A stretch of 9,237 bases of DNA from Porphyromonadaceae bacterium. GTDB taxonomy: Bacteria; Bacteroidota; Bacteroidia; Bacteroidales; Dysgonomonadaceae. Both the position numbers and the translations under genes were made by a program. The notes under the pieces were generated by a model. That model did no database searches, was not told the origin of the DNA, and saw only the letters and a list, made by a program, of their open reading frames with translations. The stretch covers positions 1 through 9,237 of the forward strand of contig DPAC01000101.1 in assembly GCA_003517675.1 (NCBI GenBank), read 5' to 3'. Shown piece by piece: positions 8,400-9,237 of the stretch. The number at the start of each line of letters is the position of its first letter. Position 1 is the stretch's first letter.

Positions 8400-8451
8400 T
8401 CAAATAATAGTTCACCGTGTTGTTTATACTGTAGCGACATAATTCATTAAA

Positions 8452-9237
8452 TTATTCCACTTTTATCTCTACATTTGAATATGGCAAACCTTTGCTCCTT
8501 GCTACGACATTTATTATTCCCTTCTCCGAACCAGATTGAACAATTGCTAAGCATTTACCCAAATAAGCTTTAGTTTGTTCTTCTTTGTAGCAGGCATGGT
8601 TTTTGTCATTGCCATTACCTGTAGCATTTAACGTACCTGCTCCTGTTACTTCAAACTTTATAGCATTTTCGGCAAATGGTACGGGAACATCATTCTCGTC
8701 TAACAAAAAGGCTTTGATGTATGATAAATCCTGTTGATTGGCCTTAAGTTCATGTCTATCTGCAACCAGCTTAATTTTGGCCGGTTTGCCTGCAGTTTGT
8801 AGTTTGAATGTCTTTTTCTCCCCATTGGGCAATGTTCCTATTGCTTCTAACGTTCCTTTTGAGTAAGGTACGTTCCAAATAAGAAAAGCATGTTTATCCA
8901 AATCCCAGTATTGAGTACCCAACGACTTGTTGTTTAGCTTTAGTTCAACTTCGGGTAAATTGGTGTAAACATGAACAGCCAAAGTATCGCCCTCCGTAGT
9001 GTGGTTCCAGTGCGGCAAAACCTTTGGCCAGTTCCAAAAAGAGCAATTAAACCAGTCTTTTGCTGTTGAATCTGTTTCTACAGCGATATAAACCACTGGC
9101 TCGTTGGTCCATATTGCTTTTCTGAAATAGTAAGCTGGTTTTTCAAAACCGCAAATGTCTACCAGTCCACTGGTAGCCCCTTTTGATGGCCACCATGGCC
9201 AATACAGATCTTTGCCACATTCTTTAATCACTTCGCC
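8452..9237 (-). CDS. GH2 glycosidase, C-terminal part (beta-galactosidase-like; 5'-truncated)
   Basis: This is the C-terminal 261 residues of a glycoside hydrolase family 2 protein of the Bacteroidetes type that carries a DUF4982 domain. The frame is open to the window edge, and the GTG at 9231 is internal. The segment begins in the last part of the TIM barrel, with SGLVDICGFEKPAYYFRKAI typical of these enzymes. It continues into a beta-sandwich with WNWPKVLPHW and DTLAVHVYTNLPEVELKLNN (DUF4982-like), then an invasin/Ig-like domain starting near GKPAKIKLVADRHELKAN. Catalytic glutamates and any signal peptide lie outside the window. Beta-galactosidase is the commonest activity of this architecture, and trimming of galactose side chains from galacto(gluco)mannan would fit, but this is inference. 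Its GC content is far below that of the operon, so it may not share its history or promoter. Confidence 0.82.
   Translation of the reverse strand, partial: GEVIKECGKDLYWPWWPSKGATSGLVDICGFEKPAYYFRKAIWTNEPVVYIAVETDSTAKDWFNCSFWNWPKVLPHWNHTTEGDTLAVHVYTNLPEVELKLNNKSLGTQYWDLDKHAFLIWNVPYSKGTLEAIGTLPNGEKKTFKLQTAGKPAKIKLVADRHELKANQQDLSYIKAFLLDENDVPVPFAENAIKFEVTGAGTLNATGNGNDKNHACYKEEQTKAYLGKCLAIVQSGSEKGIINVVARSKGLPYSNVEIKVE

Noticed and set aside
8223..8451. Promoter of TAnnTTTG type for the mannan operon
   Set aside because: A near match around 8401-8410 on the minus strand has wrong spacing, and no -33 element was found, so no promoter is called.

Overview
The window looks like a Bacteroidales chromosome segment, possibly Dysgonomonadaceae or Bacteroidaceae from a gut, rumen or digester. 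The evidence is a GH130 protein that aligns, from memory, almost residue for residue with the Bacteroides fragilis mannosylglucose phosphorylase. Further support comes from a gene order close to the B. fragilis mannan operon, weak Shine-Dalgarno sequences and an ExuT-type transporter of Bacteroidetes style. No rRNA, tRNA, CRISPR array or insertion sequence was seen.

Layout. Bases 2-643 (+) hold the C-terminal half of an MFS hexuronate transporter cut by the window edge. A strong hairpin at 682-717 separates it from a convergent minus-strand operon. In transcription order (right to left) that operon encodes a secreted GH26 beta-mannanase (8216-7080), a GH130 mannosylglucose phosphorylase (7063-5882), a GPH-family sugar:cation symporter (5840-4416), a GH94 cellobiose-phosphorylase-type enzyme (4385-1950) and a cellobiose 2-epimerase (1938-712). 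Gaps between these genes are only 11-41 bases. Upstream of GH26 lies a short open frame (8399-8226) that reads like the 3' end of a lost or truncated gene. Beyond it is the C-terminal part of a GH2 glycosidase (9237-8452), in clearly more AT-rich DNA and cut by the right edge.

How the genes work together. GH26 cuts beta-mannan or glucomannan outside the cytoplasm to mannobiose and related short oligosaccharides, and the GPH symporter takes the disaccharides up. The epimerase converts beta-1,4-mannobiose to mannosyl-beta-1,4-glucose. GH130 then phosphorolyses that product to alpha-mannose 1-phosphate and glucose. This is the established B. fragilis route, and the core gene set here matches it. 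The addition is the GH94 gene between transporter and epimerase, which suggests the cassette also handles cello-type disaccharides released from glucomannan, again conserving bond energy as a sugar 1-phosphate.

The core pathway is known biology. The parts most worth a second look are the GH94 insertion, the remnant ORF, and the sharp composition change near 8340-8450. That change coincides with a 13-base match to the Tn5/Nextera mosaic end, so either real recombination or an assembly chimera is possible.
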